DNA of 64,000 nucleotides from Algiphilus sp. (GTDB taxonomy: Bacteria > Pseudomonadota > Gammaproteobacteria > Nevskiales > Nevskiaceae): the NCBI RefSeq assembly GCF_023145115.1, contig NZ_JAGLEJ010000030.1, positions 1 through 64,000 of the forward strand, in the 5' to 3' direction. Both the position numbers and the translations under genes were made by a program. Below are positions 44,806-53,400 of the stretch, piece after piece. The notes beneath the pieces are model-generated. The model had not been told where the DNA came from, did no database searches, and saw only the letters and a list, made by a program, of their open reading frames with translations. Each line of letters opens with the position of its first letter. Position 1 is the first letter of the stretch.

Positions 44806-45356
44806 GCGCGCACAAGATAGCCCGAACGCACGTCGCGGATCTGCGAGGGGCGTCCGAGACCGCCGAGCGGGCCCGGCAGCAGTGCGTCGAGCTCCGCGCC
44901 GAAGCAGCGACGGACTGCCGTCGGCCCGTCCGCCGGCGGCTCGCCGCTGCGGTTGGCACTGGTGGATACGAGCGCGCCGCCCCACGCCCGGCACAGTCGC
45001 GCGGCCGGGCGGTGGGCGGTGACGCGGACCGCGATGCGGTCGCTGTCGCCGGTGATCCATCCGGGCGCGTCGTCGGCGGCCGGGAACAGCCAGGTGGTGG
45101 GCCCCGGCCAGGTCGCCAGCGCGCGGCGCACCGCGGTGCGCGACGGCAGCGCGATCCACGGCGCCAGCGCGGCGAAGTCGTGGGCGATGAGGATCAGACC
45201 CTGCGCCACGTCGCGGCGCTTGGCCGCCAGCAGGCGCGCGACCGCGTACGGGTTGTCCGGATCGCAGCCCAGGCCCCAGACCCCCTCGGTGGGATAGGCG
45301 ACGAGGCCGCCGCGCGCCAGCGCGTCGACGGCCATCGTCTCGCTACGGCGCAGCAT
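44802..45356 (-). CDS. tsaC: Threonylcarbamoyl-AMP synthase TsaC
   Basis: A 184-residue single-domain YrdC/Sua5 enzyme that makes threonylcarbamoyl-AMP for the t6A37 modification of tRNAs. Motifs: GGLVAYPTEGVWGLGCDP near the N-terminus, AAKRRDVAQGLILI (KRx5-K-like nucleotide site) and GALVSTSANRSGEPP. It lacks the C-terminal Sua5 domain, so it is the TsaC type. It lies 11 bp after topA and overlaps hemF by 4 bp. Confidence 0.92.
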   Translation of the reverse strand: MLRRSETMAVDALARGGLVAYPTEGVWGLGCDPDNPYAVARLLAAKRRDVAQGLILIAHDFAALAPWIALPSRTAVRRALATWPGPTTWLFPAADDAPGWITGDSDRIAVRVTAHRPAARLCRAWGGALVSTSANRSGEPPADGPTAVRRCFGAELDALLPGPLGGLGRPSQIRDVRSGYLVRA

Positions 45357-45367
45357 GGCGCCGCAGG

Positions 45368-47881
45368 TCAGGCGTCGGCCGCACCCGGCCCGTCGGCCCA
45401 GGGTGCGTCGGTGGCTGCCGCCGTCTTCTCGGCGGTTGCCTTCTTCGCCGCGCTCTTCTTGGCAGCGGACTTCTTGCCGGCAGCCTTCTTGCCGGCCGAT
45501 TTCTTGGCGGCGGCCTTCTTCGCGCCGCTCTTCTTCGCCACGCTCTTCTTGGCGGCCGATTTCCGCGCGCCGGACTTCTTGGCCGCGGGCTTCTTCTGCT
45601 TCTCGGCCTCGAGCAGGGCGCGGCAGTCGTCCAGCGACAGTGTCGACGCGTCGGTGCCCTTGGCGATGCGCGCGCGCAGCTTGCCCTCGCTCACGTAGGG
45701 CCCGAAGCGGCCCTTGACGATGCGGATGTTCTCCTCGGGCCAGTGCCGGATGGTGGCGGCCTCCAGCGCGGCCTGCTTGGCCTCGTACAGCTCGATGCAG
45801 CGCGCCAGCGTCACCTTGTAGGGGTCGTCGTCCTTCTTCAGCGAGACGAACTCGTCGCCGAAGCGGGCGTACGGCCCGAAGCGGCCGATATTGACCACGA
45901 CCTCGGTGCCGTCCTCGGTGGTCCCCATGTTGCGCGGCAGCTTGAACAGCTCCATCGCCTCCTCGAGGCTGATGGTGTCGATGCGCTGGTTGGCGCGCAG
46001 CGACGCGAACTTGGGCTTCTCCTCGTCGTCCTTGGTGCCGATCTGCACGTATGGTCCGTAGCGACCGAGCTTGGCGGTGACCGGCTTGCCGCTGACCGGA
46101 TCCGTGCCCAGGGTGCGACCTTCGTTGACCTCGCCGCGGCTGAGGTCCTTCTTCTCCTCGACGCGCTTGGCGAAATCCTCCCAGAACGACGCCAGCAGCG
46201 GCTCGACCGTCTTCTCGCCGCGCGACACCGCGTCGAGGTCGTCCTCCAGCCGGGCGGTGAAGTCGTAGTCCACGTAGCGGCCGAAGTGCTCGGTCAGGAA
46301 GCGGTTGACGATCATGCCGACGTCGGTGGGCCAGAACGCCTTGCCCTCCATGCGCACGTACTCGCGCTGCTGGAGCGTGCCGATGATCGAGGCATAGGTC
46401 GACGGCCGGCCGATGTCGTATTCCTCCAGCGTCTTCACCAGCGAAGCCTCGGTGTAGCGCGGGGGCGGCTCGGTGAAGTGCTGGTCGGCAGCGATGTCGT
46501 GCAGCGTCACGTCCTCGCCCTCGACCAGCTCGGGCAGCCGCTTGTCGTCATCATCGTCGCCCGGCTCGTCGGTGCCGCTCTGGTAGGCCTTGATGAAGCC
46601 CGGGAAGACCAGTACCGAGCCGTTGGCGCGGAAGGCGTGGTCACCGGCGGTCAGCTCGGCGCTGACGGTGTCGAACACCGCCGAGGCCATCTGGCTGGCC
46701 ACCGCGCGCCGCCAGATCAGCGTGTACAGCTTGAGCTGGTCCTCGGCGAGGTATGCGCGCATGCGCTCCGGCGTGCGGTGCATGTCGGTGGGGCGGATCG
46801 CCTCGTGCGCCTCCTGCGCATTCTTCGACTTCGACTTGTAGTGGCGCGGCGACTCCGGCACGTAGTCGGCGCCGTACTGGCTCCCCACCAGGTCGCGGAT
46901 CTGCTGGACGGCCTCGTTGGCGAGGTTGACCGAGTCCGTTCGCATGTAGGTGATCAGGCCGACGGTCTCGCCGCCGATGTCGACGCCCTCGTAGAGCTGC
47001 TGCGCGACGCGCATGGCGCGCGTCGAGCCGAAGCCGAGCTTGCGGTTCGCCTCCTGCTGCAGCGTCGAGGTCGTGAACGGCGGCGTCGGATTGCGCCGGC
47101 GCTGCTTCTTCTCGACCTTGGCCACGCGCAGGCGGCCGTCAGCGGCCTGCAGGATGCGGTCACGCGCCGAGTGCGCGTCGTCGGTGTTGGTGAGCGTGAA
47201 CTGCTCGGCCTTTTCGCCGTCGAGGCGCAGCAGCCGGGCCGTGAAGTGCTGCGCATCCTTCCCGGTATGCGCCTCCAGCGACCAGTATTCCTGCGGCACG
47301 AAGGCCTTGATCTCTTCCTCGCGCTCGCAGATCAGGCGCAGCGCCGGCGACTGCACGCGGCCGGCGGACAGCCCCGGCGATACCTTGCGCCAGAGCAGCG
47401 GCGACAGATTGAAGCCCACCAGATAGTCGAGCGCGCGCCGCGCCTGCTGGGCGCTGATGAGCTCGTCGGACATGCCGCGCGGATGCGCGATGGCGCGGCT
47501 GACCTCGCTCTGCGTGATCTCGTAGAACACCACCCGCTGCACGCTCTTGTCCTTGAGCGCCTTCTTCTCGCGCAGCAACTCCACCAGGTGCCAGGCGATG
47601 GCCTCGCCCTCGCGGTCGGGGTCGGTCGCGAGCACGAGGGTGTCGGCATCCTTGAGCGCGCTGATGATGGTGCGCACGTGCTTGGCGTTGCGCTCGATCA
47701 TCTGATAGTGCATCGCGAAGCCGGAGGCCGGGTCGACGGCGCCGTCCTTGGGCACCAGATCGCGCACGTGGCCGTAGGAGGCCAGCACCTCGTAGCCGGG
47801 GCCCAGATACTTCTTGATGGTCTTGGCCTTGGCCGGCGACTCGACGATGACCAGGCTCTTGCTGGCAGTAGCGGTACTCAT
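45368..47881 (-). CDS. topA: DNA topoisomerase I
   Basis: An 837-residue type IA topoisomerase that relaxes negative supercoils. The TOPRIM domain (SLVIVESPAKAKTIKKYL; TDPDREGEA with Asp87/Asp89) is followed by the active-site Tyr312 in GLITYMRTDSVNL. Instead of Cys4 zinc fingers the C-terminal region has GRYGPYV/GRFGPYA/GRFGPYV repeats (Topo_C_Rpt), and it ends in a Lys/Ala-rich tail of about 60 residues (AKKSAAKKSVAKKSGAKKAA-like). It is the first gene of topA-tsaC-hemF-oxyR. Confidence 0.96.
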   Translation of the reverse strand: MSTATASKSLVIVESPAKAKTIKKYLGPGYEVLASYGHVRDLVPKDGAVDPASGFAMHYQMIERNAKHVRTIISALKDADTLVLATDPDREGEAIAWHLVELLREKKALKDKSVQRVVFYEITQSEVSRAIAHPRGMSDELISAQQARRALDYLVGFNLSPLLWRKVSPGLSAGRVQSPALRLICEREEEIKAFVPQEYWSLEAHTGKDAQHFTARLLRLDGEKAEQFTLTNTDDAHSARDRILQAADGRLRVAKVEKKQRRRNPTPPFTTSTLQQEANRKLGFGSTRAMRVAQQLYEGVDIGGETVGLITYMRTDSVNLANEAVQQIRDLVGSQYGADYVPESPRHYKSKSKNAQEAHEAIRPTDMHRTPERMRAYLAEDQLKLYTLIWRRAVASQMASAVFDTVSAELTAGDHAFRANGSVLVFPGFIKAYQSGTDEPGDDDDDKRLPELVEGEDVTLHDIAADQHFTEPPPRYTEASLVKTLEEYDIGRPSTYASIIGTLQQREYVRMEGKAFWPTDVGMIVNRFLTEHFGRYVDYDFTARLEDDLDAVSRGEKTVEPLLASFWEDFAKRVEEKKDLSRGEVNEGRTLGTDPVSGKPVTAKLGRYGPYVQIGTKDDEEKPKFASLRANQRIDTISLEEAMELFKLPRNMGTTEDGTEVVVNIGRFGPYARFGDEFVSLKKDDDPYKVTLARCIELYEAKQAALEAATIRHWPEENIRIVKGRFGPYVSEGKLRARIAKGTDASTLSLDDCRALLEAEKQKKPAAKKSGARKSAAKKSVAKKSGAKKAAAKKSAGKKAAGKKSAAKKSAAKKATAEKTAAATDAPWADGPGAADA

Positions 47882-47941
47882 GGCCGCGAGCTTATACGCG
47901 GGCTATCGCCGGGGTGTCAAAGGAAGGGCGCGTATCGCGGG

Positions 47942-48132
47942 GCTGTCGAAAACCCCGCGCCTGAGCCCCGCAAGGACGCTCCGTGTCGCCGTCGGTCATG
48001 GCAAGCAGTGGTTTTCCCGTGCATTTCTGCAGCATCGGACCGGTACGACTCGAACGCCGCGCCAGCCGGTCCGGGCGCCGGAGAAGCGGTGGCCAGCGCG
48101 AGGGCGCGGGGGCTGTTCCGGCGCGGCGCTCC
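47942..48132. repeat. Dispersed ~190-bp repeat, copy A
   Basis: This segment between topA and the LuxR-type gene matches 51874-52055 in the same orientation along most of its length, e.g. GCTGTCGAA-ACCCC, GGCA-GCGGTT-TCC-GTGCATT and GCGCGAGGGCGC. Differences are scattered single bases and short indels. The frame reading LSKTPRLSPARTLRVAVGHG is conserved in copy B as LSNTPRLRPATALRAAVDQG, but neither has a convincing start or domain. Confidence 0.65.
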
Positions 48133-48177
48133 ACGGAGGAGATGTTGCTGCCGCTGGAGCTTGTCCCCGGTGGTGAC

Positions 48178-49317
48178 TCAGGCGCCGAAGCCCGCGAAGC
48201 TCATGCGCACCAGCGCGGCCTGATTGGCGGTCCCGGTCTTGCGGTAGAGGGCCCGGCACTGGGACTTGATGGTGTTCATCGAGGCCCCGGTGCGCTCGCA
48301 GATCAGGGTCGGTGAAAGCCCGTCGAGGAACTGCTCGAGGATGCGTGTCTCCGCGCCGGTCAGACGGAAGGCGTCCCGCATCCTTGCGGCGATTCCGGCG
48401 CTGTCGGGCCGGAAGTCGCGGATGATGACCGCCACCACGGGCTCCCTTCGCTCGAACGCCAGTGGCGAGGCCAGTACCCGCCGCAGGTGGGGCGTGAGGC
48501 AGGCCGAGTAGCGCCGGGCGCCGTATTGCCAGAGCACGGTTTCGCCGCGCGGCTCCCACTCCGCATCGATGCTGGCGATGCAGCGCCAGAGTGCCGCCTG
48601 GAACTGCTTGTCCGCCGCGGCGTCCGTCAGGTGCATGCGCTCCGGTCGCGCTATCAGCGGTCCGGGCACCGTCCGGACGAGCGCTTCGGCGAGCGGGTTC
48701 GCATAGACGATGCCGCCGTTCCGGTCGAGGAATACGACCGCGTCTCCCCGGTCGGCGCTGATGCGGCCGGTGATCTGTTCGCGGATCGCGTAACCATCCA
48801 GACGGCTGCATATCTCGAAGGCCTGCTTGATGTGGGGCAGCACGGCGCGCATGCGCGCCGCGTCCGCGTGGCTGAACACGTCGCGAGCGCCGTCCCGGTA
48901 CACGGTCAGCAGTCCGGTGCTGTCTTCGCCCAGCGGCGCCACCGCTGCCATCACGTCACACCAGTCCGACCCGACGGCGCGCAGGCCCTCGTTGTAGAAG
49001 GTCGATGCTCGAACGGTTCCTGCCGGGACGTACTTGCTGCCGACATGCAGATCGCTGTCAGGCTCCATGTCGACGCAGGGCCACCAGGGGTCGAACCCGG
49101 CCAGATCGTTGCCCAGGACGTTGAGAATCCCCTGTGCGTCGTAACCGTGGTTGTTCGCGACCTTCACGCTGCCGGTGGGCAGGTGGAGGAACTCCATCGC
49201 CGCGGCGCACCCCCCAACGAAGTCGCTTACCAATCTCAGGGCTTCCGGCCACTGTTCCGGCGTCATGGATGCCTGATACAGCGTCAGGATGACGCTGTTG
49301 AGATCCGGCTGCTTCAT
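48178..49317 (-). CDS. LuxR-type helix-turn-helix regulator
   Basis: A 379-residue protein from ATG 49317. The C-terminal 65 residues form a LuxR helix-turn-helix: FRLTGAETRILEQFLDGLSP, then TLICERTGASMNTIKSQCRALYRKTGT. The N-terminal part has a PAS-like region (DAVVFLDRNGGIVYANPLAEALV). There is no receiver phosphorylation site, so it is a one-component or PAS-sensing regulator with an unknown signal. It sits in the insertion between topA and smg. Confidence 0.8.
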   Translation of the reverse strand: MKQPDLNSVILTLYQASMTPEQWPEALRLVSDFVGGCAAAMEFLHLPTGSVKVANNHGYDAQGILNVLGNDLAGFDPWWPCVDMEPDSDLHVGSKYVPAGTVRASTFYNEGLRAVGSDWCDVMAAVAPLGEDSTGLLTVYRDGARDVFSHADAARMRAVLPHIKQAFEICSRLDGYAIREQITGRISADRGDAVVFLDRNGGIVYANPLAEALVRTVPGPLIARPERMHLTDAAADKQFQAALWRCIASIDAEWEPRGETVLWQYGARRYSACLTPHLRRVLASPLAFERREPVVAVIIRDFRPDSAGIAARMRDAFRLTGAETRILEQFLDGLSPTLICERTGASMNTIKSQCRALYRKTGTANQAALVRMSFAGFGA

Positions 49318-49580
49318 CCAGTGCCATCGCGCACGACCATGGCTCTGTAACGTAGTCGAAACCTCGCCCGGAGTCGAACAGCGCGCCGCGTGCCCGGGCG
49401 GTTGCGCGGGCCGCTCGCGCGTCACGGCGCATCGCGGGCGGAGGGATCGACCGGAACGGGCCCGCCGGATGGCGGACCCGTTTCGTGCGGGATGGACGGC
49501 CGAGCCCATGCCAGAGGGCGGGCATGGGTGGCCCCGGCGGCTTCCGCGGGCGGGGAGCCGATGGGACCGCCTTCCAGCTT

Positions 49581-51416
49581 CTAGAGTTGCGTCCAGGTGC
49601 CGGTTGCGTTGTCCGGTTCGTTCGAGAACTCGATCAGCACCGTGCCTGCCGAGGTGTCGCCGGAGGTCAGCGTGTAGCGCTCGGTGCCGCCGCCGGAGAA
49701 TGCGATGATCAGAACGCCATCTTCGGTCACCTCCCAGGTGATGGACCCGCCGTCCTCGCCGAAGCTCCAGGTGCCTGCGCCACCCTCATTCAGCTCGAAG
49801 GCCGTGGCCTGCTCGTCACCATCGATCGCGGCCGCATAGGTTCCCGGCATCAGCGAGGAGAAGTCACCATCGGGGACACCCGGTGCCTCGCCAATCGGTT
49901 CGCCATTGATCTCGGCGAAGAGCAGCTCGGTACGTGTAACGGGTTCTCCCGGCCCCTCATTCTCGCCCGCGATCTCGATACCATTGCCAACACCGAACCA
50001 CTCGGTTTCACGGTAGCCGTCGGGGGTTGTCAGATCGAAACGGCATGTTTCGAAGGTTCCGGCCGGAACAGTGATCGTTTCGCGGCCGACATAGGTCACC
50101 GTGGCGGTGCCGTCGTCTCCAACCTCCGCTCCGAGTTCGGTATAGGTAGACGTATAGCTATAGGACTCACCGGGCGCAAGATCAAAGCGCAGGAGCTCAC
50201 CCGGATCGGAAACGAATCCGTCGTTCATGCCCTGCAGATTCTCGTCAGCAATCGCGTTGATCGACGGCACTTCGAAGTCGATCTGGAAGTACTCGTTCGC
50301 GTCGGCAAGCCCGGTGCCACTGTCCTGCACGAACACGCGGGTAGCTGGGCGGCCCTGGAAAGAGCTATCGGTGAAGACGGTGAAGTCGGATGTGAATTCA
50401 CCGACAAACGCGCCGCCCTCGGTTTCGCGATCGCTCTCGGTGTACTCGGTGCCGTCCTGCCACAGGACCGGATTGAAGCAGGCGGACGCCGGATCGACCG
50501 AGTCCGTCGGCCGCGTAAACGTCCGGTTGAGCTCGAAGGACACGGCGCGCATTTCCGCGCTGCTGCCGGAACCCATTGGCGCACGCGCCAGCTGGAAGGT
50601 ATCGCCGTCGACGCGAACGAGCGAGTAGAAGAAACCGCCCTCGGTCAGGTTGCGGATATCGATCTCGCTGGCCGGCTCGCCGTCCGCGGCCTGGACCTGC
50701 TCGCCCACGGCTACGGTGAGCTGCTCGCTGTAGCTGTCTTCAGGCGAGCCGAGGCAGGACCCGTTGGGCCAGACCGATTCGGTCACGGTGACATCGGTGC
50801 CATCGAAGGCCCACGAGCCCTCGAAGGACTCGCTGCCGTCGTCGGCCGGACTGCACGCGAAGTCCCACGTGCCCTGCAGCGCATCGATGACGGCATTGTC
50901 GACGTCGAAGCAGACGGTATCCACATTGGAGACGAGGTTCTCGGCATCGCGGCCGCTGATCGCCACGCAGAACTCGCCGGCACCGATGTTCGACGGCACC
51001 TCGATGTCCAGCACCACGGTCTCCAGCGCCTTGGTGCCGCTGCGCGACTGCGTCTCCGAGCCCAGCAGCACCTCGGCGTAGCGGTCGGAGCCGACCACCT
51101 TGGCGAAGATCGCCGACAGCGCCGAGCCGGTCTCGAAGTCCAGGCTCAGAGACGCGCTGCCGCCGGACGGGACCCCGACCTGCCGGGTCGCCGCCTGCAG
51201 CACCGGATCGTTGCCGGTGCTGGTCGGCGCCGGCGGGTCACCGTCGAGCAGGCTGGCGTCACGATCGCCCACCTTGATCAGGATGGCCTGCATCACCGCA
51301 TCGGGCTCGGCGCCCGGATCGATGGTGCCGGACCCGCCGCCACCACCGCCGCCGCACGCGGCAAGCAACGCGCTACCCGACAGCAGCGCGATCAGTACGC
51401 CTCTTGAAGTCTTCAT
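49581..51416 (-). CDS. Large secreted lipoprotein, function unknown
   Basis: A 611-residue protein from ATG 51416 with a lipoprotein signal and lipobox LLAACGGGGGG, followed by a Gly-rich spacer. The rest is acidic and Thr/Ser/Gly-rich, with beta-strand character (VTVPAGTFETCRFDLTT, TGTWTQL end), as in predicted cell-surface beta proteins. ITVPAGTFETCRF resembles a motif common in uncharacterised surface lipoproteins. I recognise no catalytic motif. It is flanked by regulatory and repeat DNA in the smg-topA insertion. Confidence 0.6.
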   Translation of the reverse strand: MKTSRGVLIALLSGSALLAACGGGGGGGSGTIDPGAEPDAVMQAILIKVGDRDASLLDGDPPAPTSTGNDPVLQAATRQVGVPSGGSASLSLDFETGSALSAIFAKVVGSDRYAEVLLGSETQSRSGTKALETVVLDIEVPSNIGAGEFCVAISGRDAENLVSNVDTVCFDVDNAVIDALQGTWDFACSPADDGSESFEGSWAFDGTDVTVTESVWPNGSCLGSPEDSYSEQLTVAVGEQVQAADGEPASEIDIRNLTEGGFFYSLVRVDGDTFQLARAPMGSGSSAEMRAVSFELNRTFTRPTDSVDPASACFNPVLWQDGTEYTESDRETEGGAFVGEFTSDFTVFTDSSFQGRPATRVFVQDSGTGLADANEYFQIDFEVPSINAIADENLQGMNDGFVSDPGELLRFDLAPGESYSYTSTYTELGAEVGDDGTATVTYVGRETITVPAGTFETCRFDLTTPDGYRETEWFGVGNGIEIAGENEGPGEPVTRTELLFAEINGEPIGEAPGVPDGDFSSLMPGTYAAAIDGDEQATAFELNEGGAGTWSFGEDGGSITWEVTEDGVLIIAFSGGGTERYTLTSGDTSAGTVLIEFSNEPDNATGTWTQL

Positions 51417-52201
51417 TGTTGTTTTCCCCCTGGGGAGTGCTGCGATCGACCGATCGCACGGAAGGTCGCGGCTTCGGCACCGCAACCGGGAACGTCCGGC
51501 GCCGGGACACGAACGCCTCCCTCGAGGGGGCGTCGCGTCTCGCGCGGACAGGTCATCACCGCCGATCCCTTTCGGCGGTGCGGTGGTGGCGACCGCCACC
51601 GACCCACTGCGGCTCATGGCTGGCTGAGCACGTCATGGCTTCAGTCTTCCACGTCAGTAAGTCCCGAACAGCCTCGATTCGGGGGGGGGGGATCGCAGCG
51701 GATATGAACGAATATGTGCCGAAGGTCACGGTTGCGCCTGCCCCGTGGGCAGCCCGTTGCCGTTCCATGTCTGCCCCGCCGCGCAATTCCGTGCATGGCG
51801 CAAGCGTAGTCAGCCGTGCGCGGCCCGGTCATCACACCTGGGTGTGATGCATTGGACGGGCGTGTACAGCGGTGCTGTCGAACACCCCACGTTTGCGCCC
51901 GGCAACGGCACTCCGCGCCGCCGTCGATCAAGGCAGGCAGCGGTTCTCCGGTGCATTGCCGCAGTACCGGGCAGGCACGCCGCGAATGCCGCCGGACACC
52001 GGAGAGGGAAGCAGCGTCCCGCGCGAGGGCGCTAGGTCCGGTTCGGCACGGCGCGCTCTGGATGCGGTTTCGCTTCAGTCAGGATGATTCGGCCTGCTTC
52101 CGGGACCGGCGGGGAGAGACGCTGCCGGGGGGCGTCGCGCCGGAAGCGCCGCCGGTGTGCACGAGCAGATCAGCTGAAGGTGAAGGACCCTCCCGCCGGG
52201 G
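51417..52201. other. Intergenic region with G-tract and dispersed repeat
   Basis: About 785 bp with no supported gene. It contains a run of 11 G (51681-51691), hairpin-capable sequences near 51568-51600 (e.g. GGTGGC-GACC-GCCACC), and dispersed repeat copy B (51874-52055). It lies upstream of the minus-strand lipoprotein gene, so the first half probably includes its promoter and leader. Confidence 0.5.
51874..52055. repeat. Dispersed ~190-bp repeat, copy B
   Basis: Second copy of the repeat at 47942-48132, in the same orientation. Both copies sit downstream of one minus-strand gene and upstream of another, on either side of the LuxR and lipoprotein genes, so these two genes are framed by direct repeats. 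Confidence 0.65.
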
Positions 52202-52693
52202 TCACGTGGCCTTGCCCAACTCCCGGAACCGCGCGAGCTCTCCGAGCCCGTCACGCAGCATGCGCCGTTCATCCTTCGTCATCAGGCCGTCCGCGTTGCG
52301 GTCGAACGTGCTCGTCGCTCTGACCGCCTGGTCCAGTTCATCATGATTGACCGTCGAGCTGTCGCCCGCCTCCTCGCCGGCGAAGGCACCGATGATGTCC
52401 ACGGCGAGTCGATGCTCGTTGCTGTCAACGGTCGCATTGCCGTTGAAGTCGATGTACTTCAGCAGCGCGATCAGGCTTCTGACGGATGCCTCGTCGATGT
52501 GACGGACGAGGCGCAGGATGTCCGATGCATCCTCGACCTCGTGCGGCTCCAGTGCCCCGGATCGGTCGTGGTCGAACATGGACAGATAGGCATAGAGGGT
52601 GGTCTTGTCGTCTTCGGTCAGATCCCGAAGGCGGTGCTGCAGGTTCTGGTCGGCTTCCTGCATGGCGGCAATGACGCCGTCGATATTGGACAT
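52202..52693 (-). CDS. EF-hand calcium-binding protein
   Basis: A 163-residue cytoplasmic protein (no signal peptide) from ATG 52693 with AGGTAG upstream. Three loops fit the calcium-binding pattern D-x-D/N-x-D/S/N-G: residues 41-52 (DHDRSGALEPHE), 82-93 (DFNGNATVDSNE) and 131-142 (DRNADGLMTKDE). A fourth may be degenerate near 111. It resembles bacterial calmodulin-like (calerythrin-type) proteins. Its role is unknown. Confidence 0.75.
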   Translation of the reverse strand: MSNIDGVIAAMQEADQNLQHRLRDLTEDDKTTLYAYLSMFDHDRSGALEPHEVEDASDILRLVRHIDEASVRSLIALLKYIDFNGNATVDSNEHRLAVDIIGAFAGEEAGDSSTVNHDELDQAVRATSTFDRNADGLMTKDERRMLRDGLGELARFRELGKAT

Positions 52694-52907
52694 GGAAGAG
52701 CTACCTGGTGGTTGGACGGAGTGCCGGGGATGGCGGCCCGATGGCCCGTGGCGCATCGGTGCGTCGTGGCCCCGGGGCAACGACGTCCCGCCGTCTCGCA
52801 TCGCCGTTGCGCCGGAGCACCCGGTAGCGGCCCGGATCCGTTTGCAAGAGGCGACCGGCCCGGGGATGGGATCATCCGGGACCTGACCGTCGCCTTACCA
52901 CGGTGGC

Positions 52908-53378
52908 CTAGTGCAGGAACTCGCCGTCGTAGTAGACCATTTCCTCGACCTGCGCCAGCGCGTCCTCGGTGCCGGGCTGGCTGATCAGCACCAGCAGCAC
53001 GACCCACTTGACGCGCTCGATGTCGACGTCGTCCTCGATGCTCATGAGGCGGTCGATGACCAGTTCGCGGCCCTGCGGTCCGAGCAGGCCGAGCTGCTCC
53101 AGGTAGAGCAGGAAGCCCTGGCTCTCGGGGCCGATGCGCGCGCGCTCGGCGCTGCTGTACATGCGGATGGAGCCGGAGGCCGGGTTGACCAGATTGTCGC
53201 GTCGCTCGGCGAGGTCGTTGAGCCAGGCGAAGGCGTGGTTGACCTCCTCCTCGGGGAAGCCGGCACCGACCAGTTCGACGCGCAGGGTGTCGTAGTTGGC
53301 CGAATCGGCGAACTCCTGCTCGACGTAGTTCTCGTACAGGTACATGAGGACGTCGAGGACGCTTTCCTTGATGTTCAC
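52908..53378 (-). CDS. smg: Smg/DUF494 family protein
   Basis: A 156-residue protein with the DUF494 signature MNIKESVLDVLMYLYENYV and C-terminal WVVLLVLISQPGTEDALAQV. Its function is unproved, but it is conserved next to dprA and topA in many gammaproteobacteria, as here. It follows dprA by 22 bp. Confidence 0.93.
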   Translation of the reverse strand: MNIKESVLDVLMYLYENYVEQEFADSANYDTLRVELVGAGFPEEEVNHAFAWLNDLAERRDNLVNPASGSIRMYSSAERARIGPESQGFLLYLEQLGLLGPQGRELVIDRLMSIEDDVDIERVKWVVLLVLISQPGTEDALAQVEEMVYYDGEFLH

Positions 53379-53400
53379 GATGGCCTTCCTGCGGTCGGGG

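Noticed and set aside
47814..48176. Peptide frame shared by both dispersed repeats as a possible gene
   Set aside because: Conserved frame but no start codon with a ribosome-binding site, no domain, and indels between copies.
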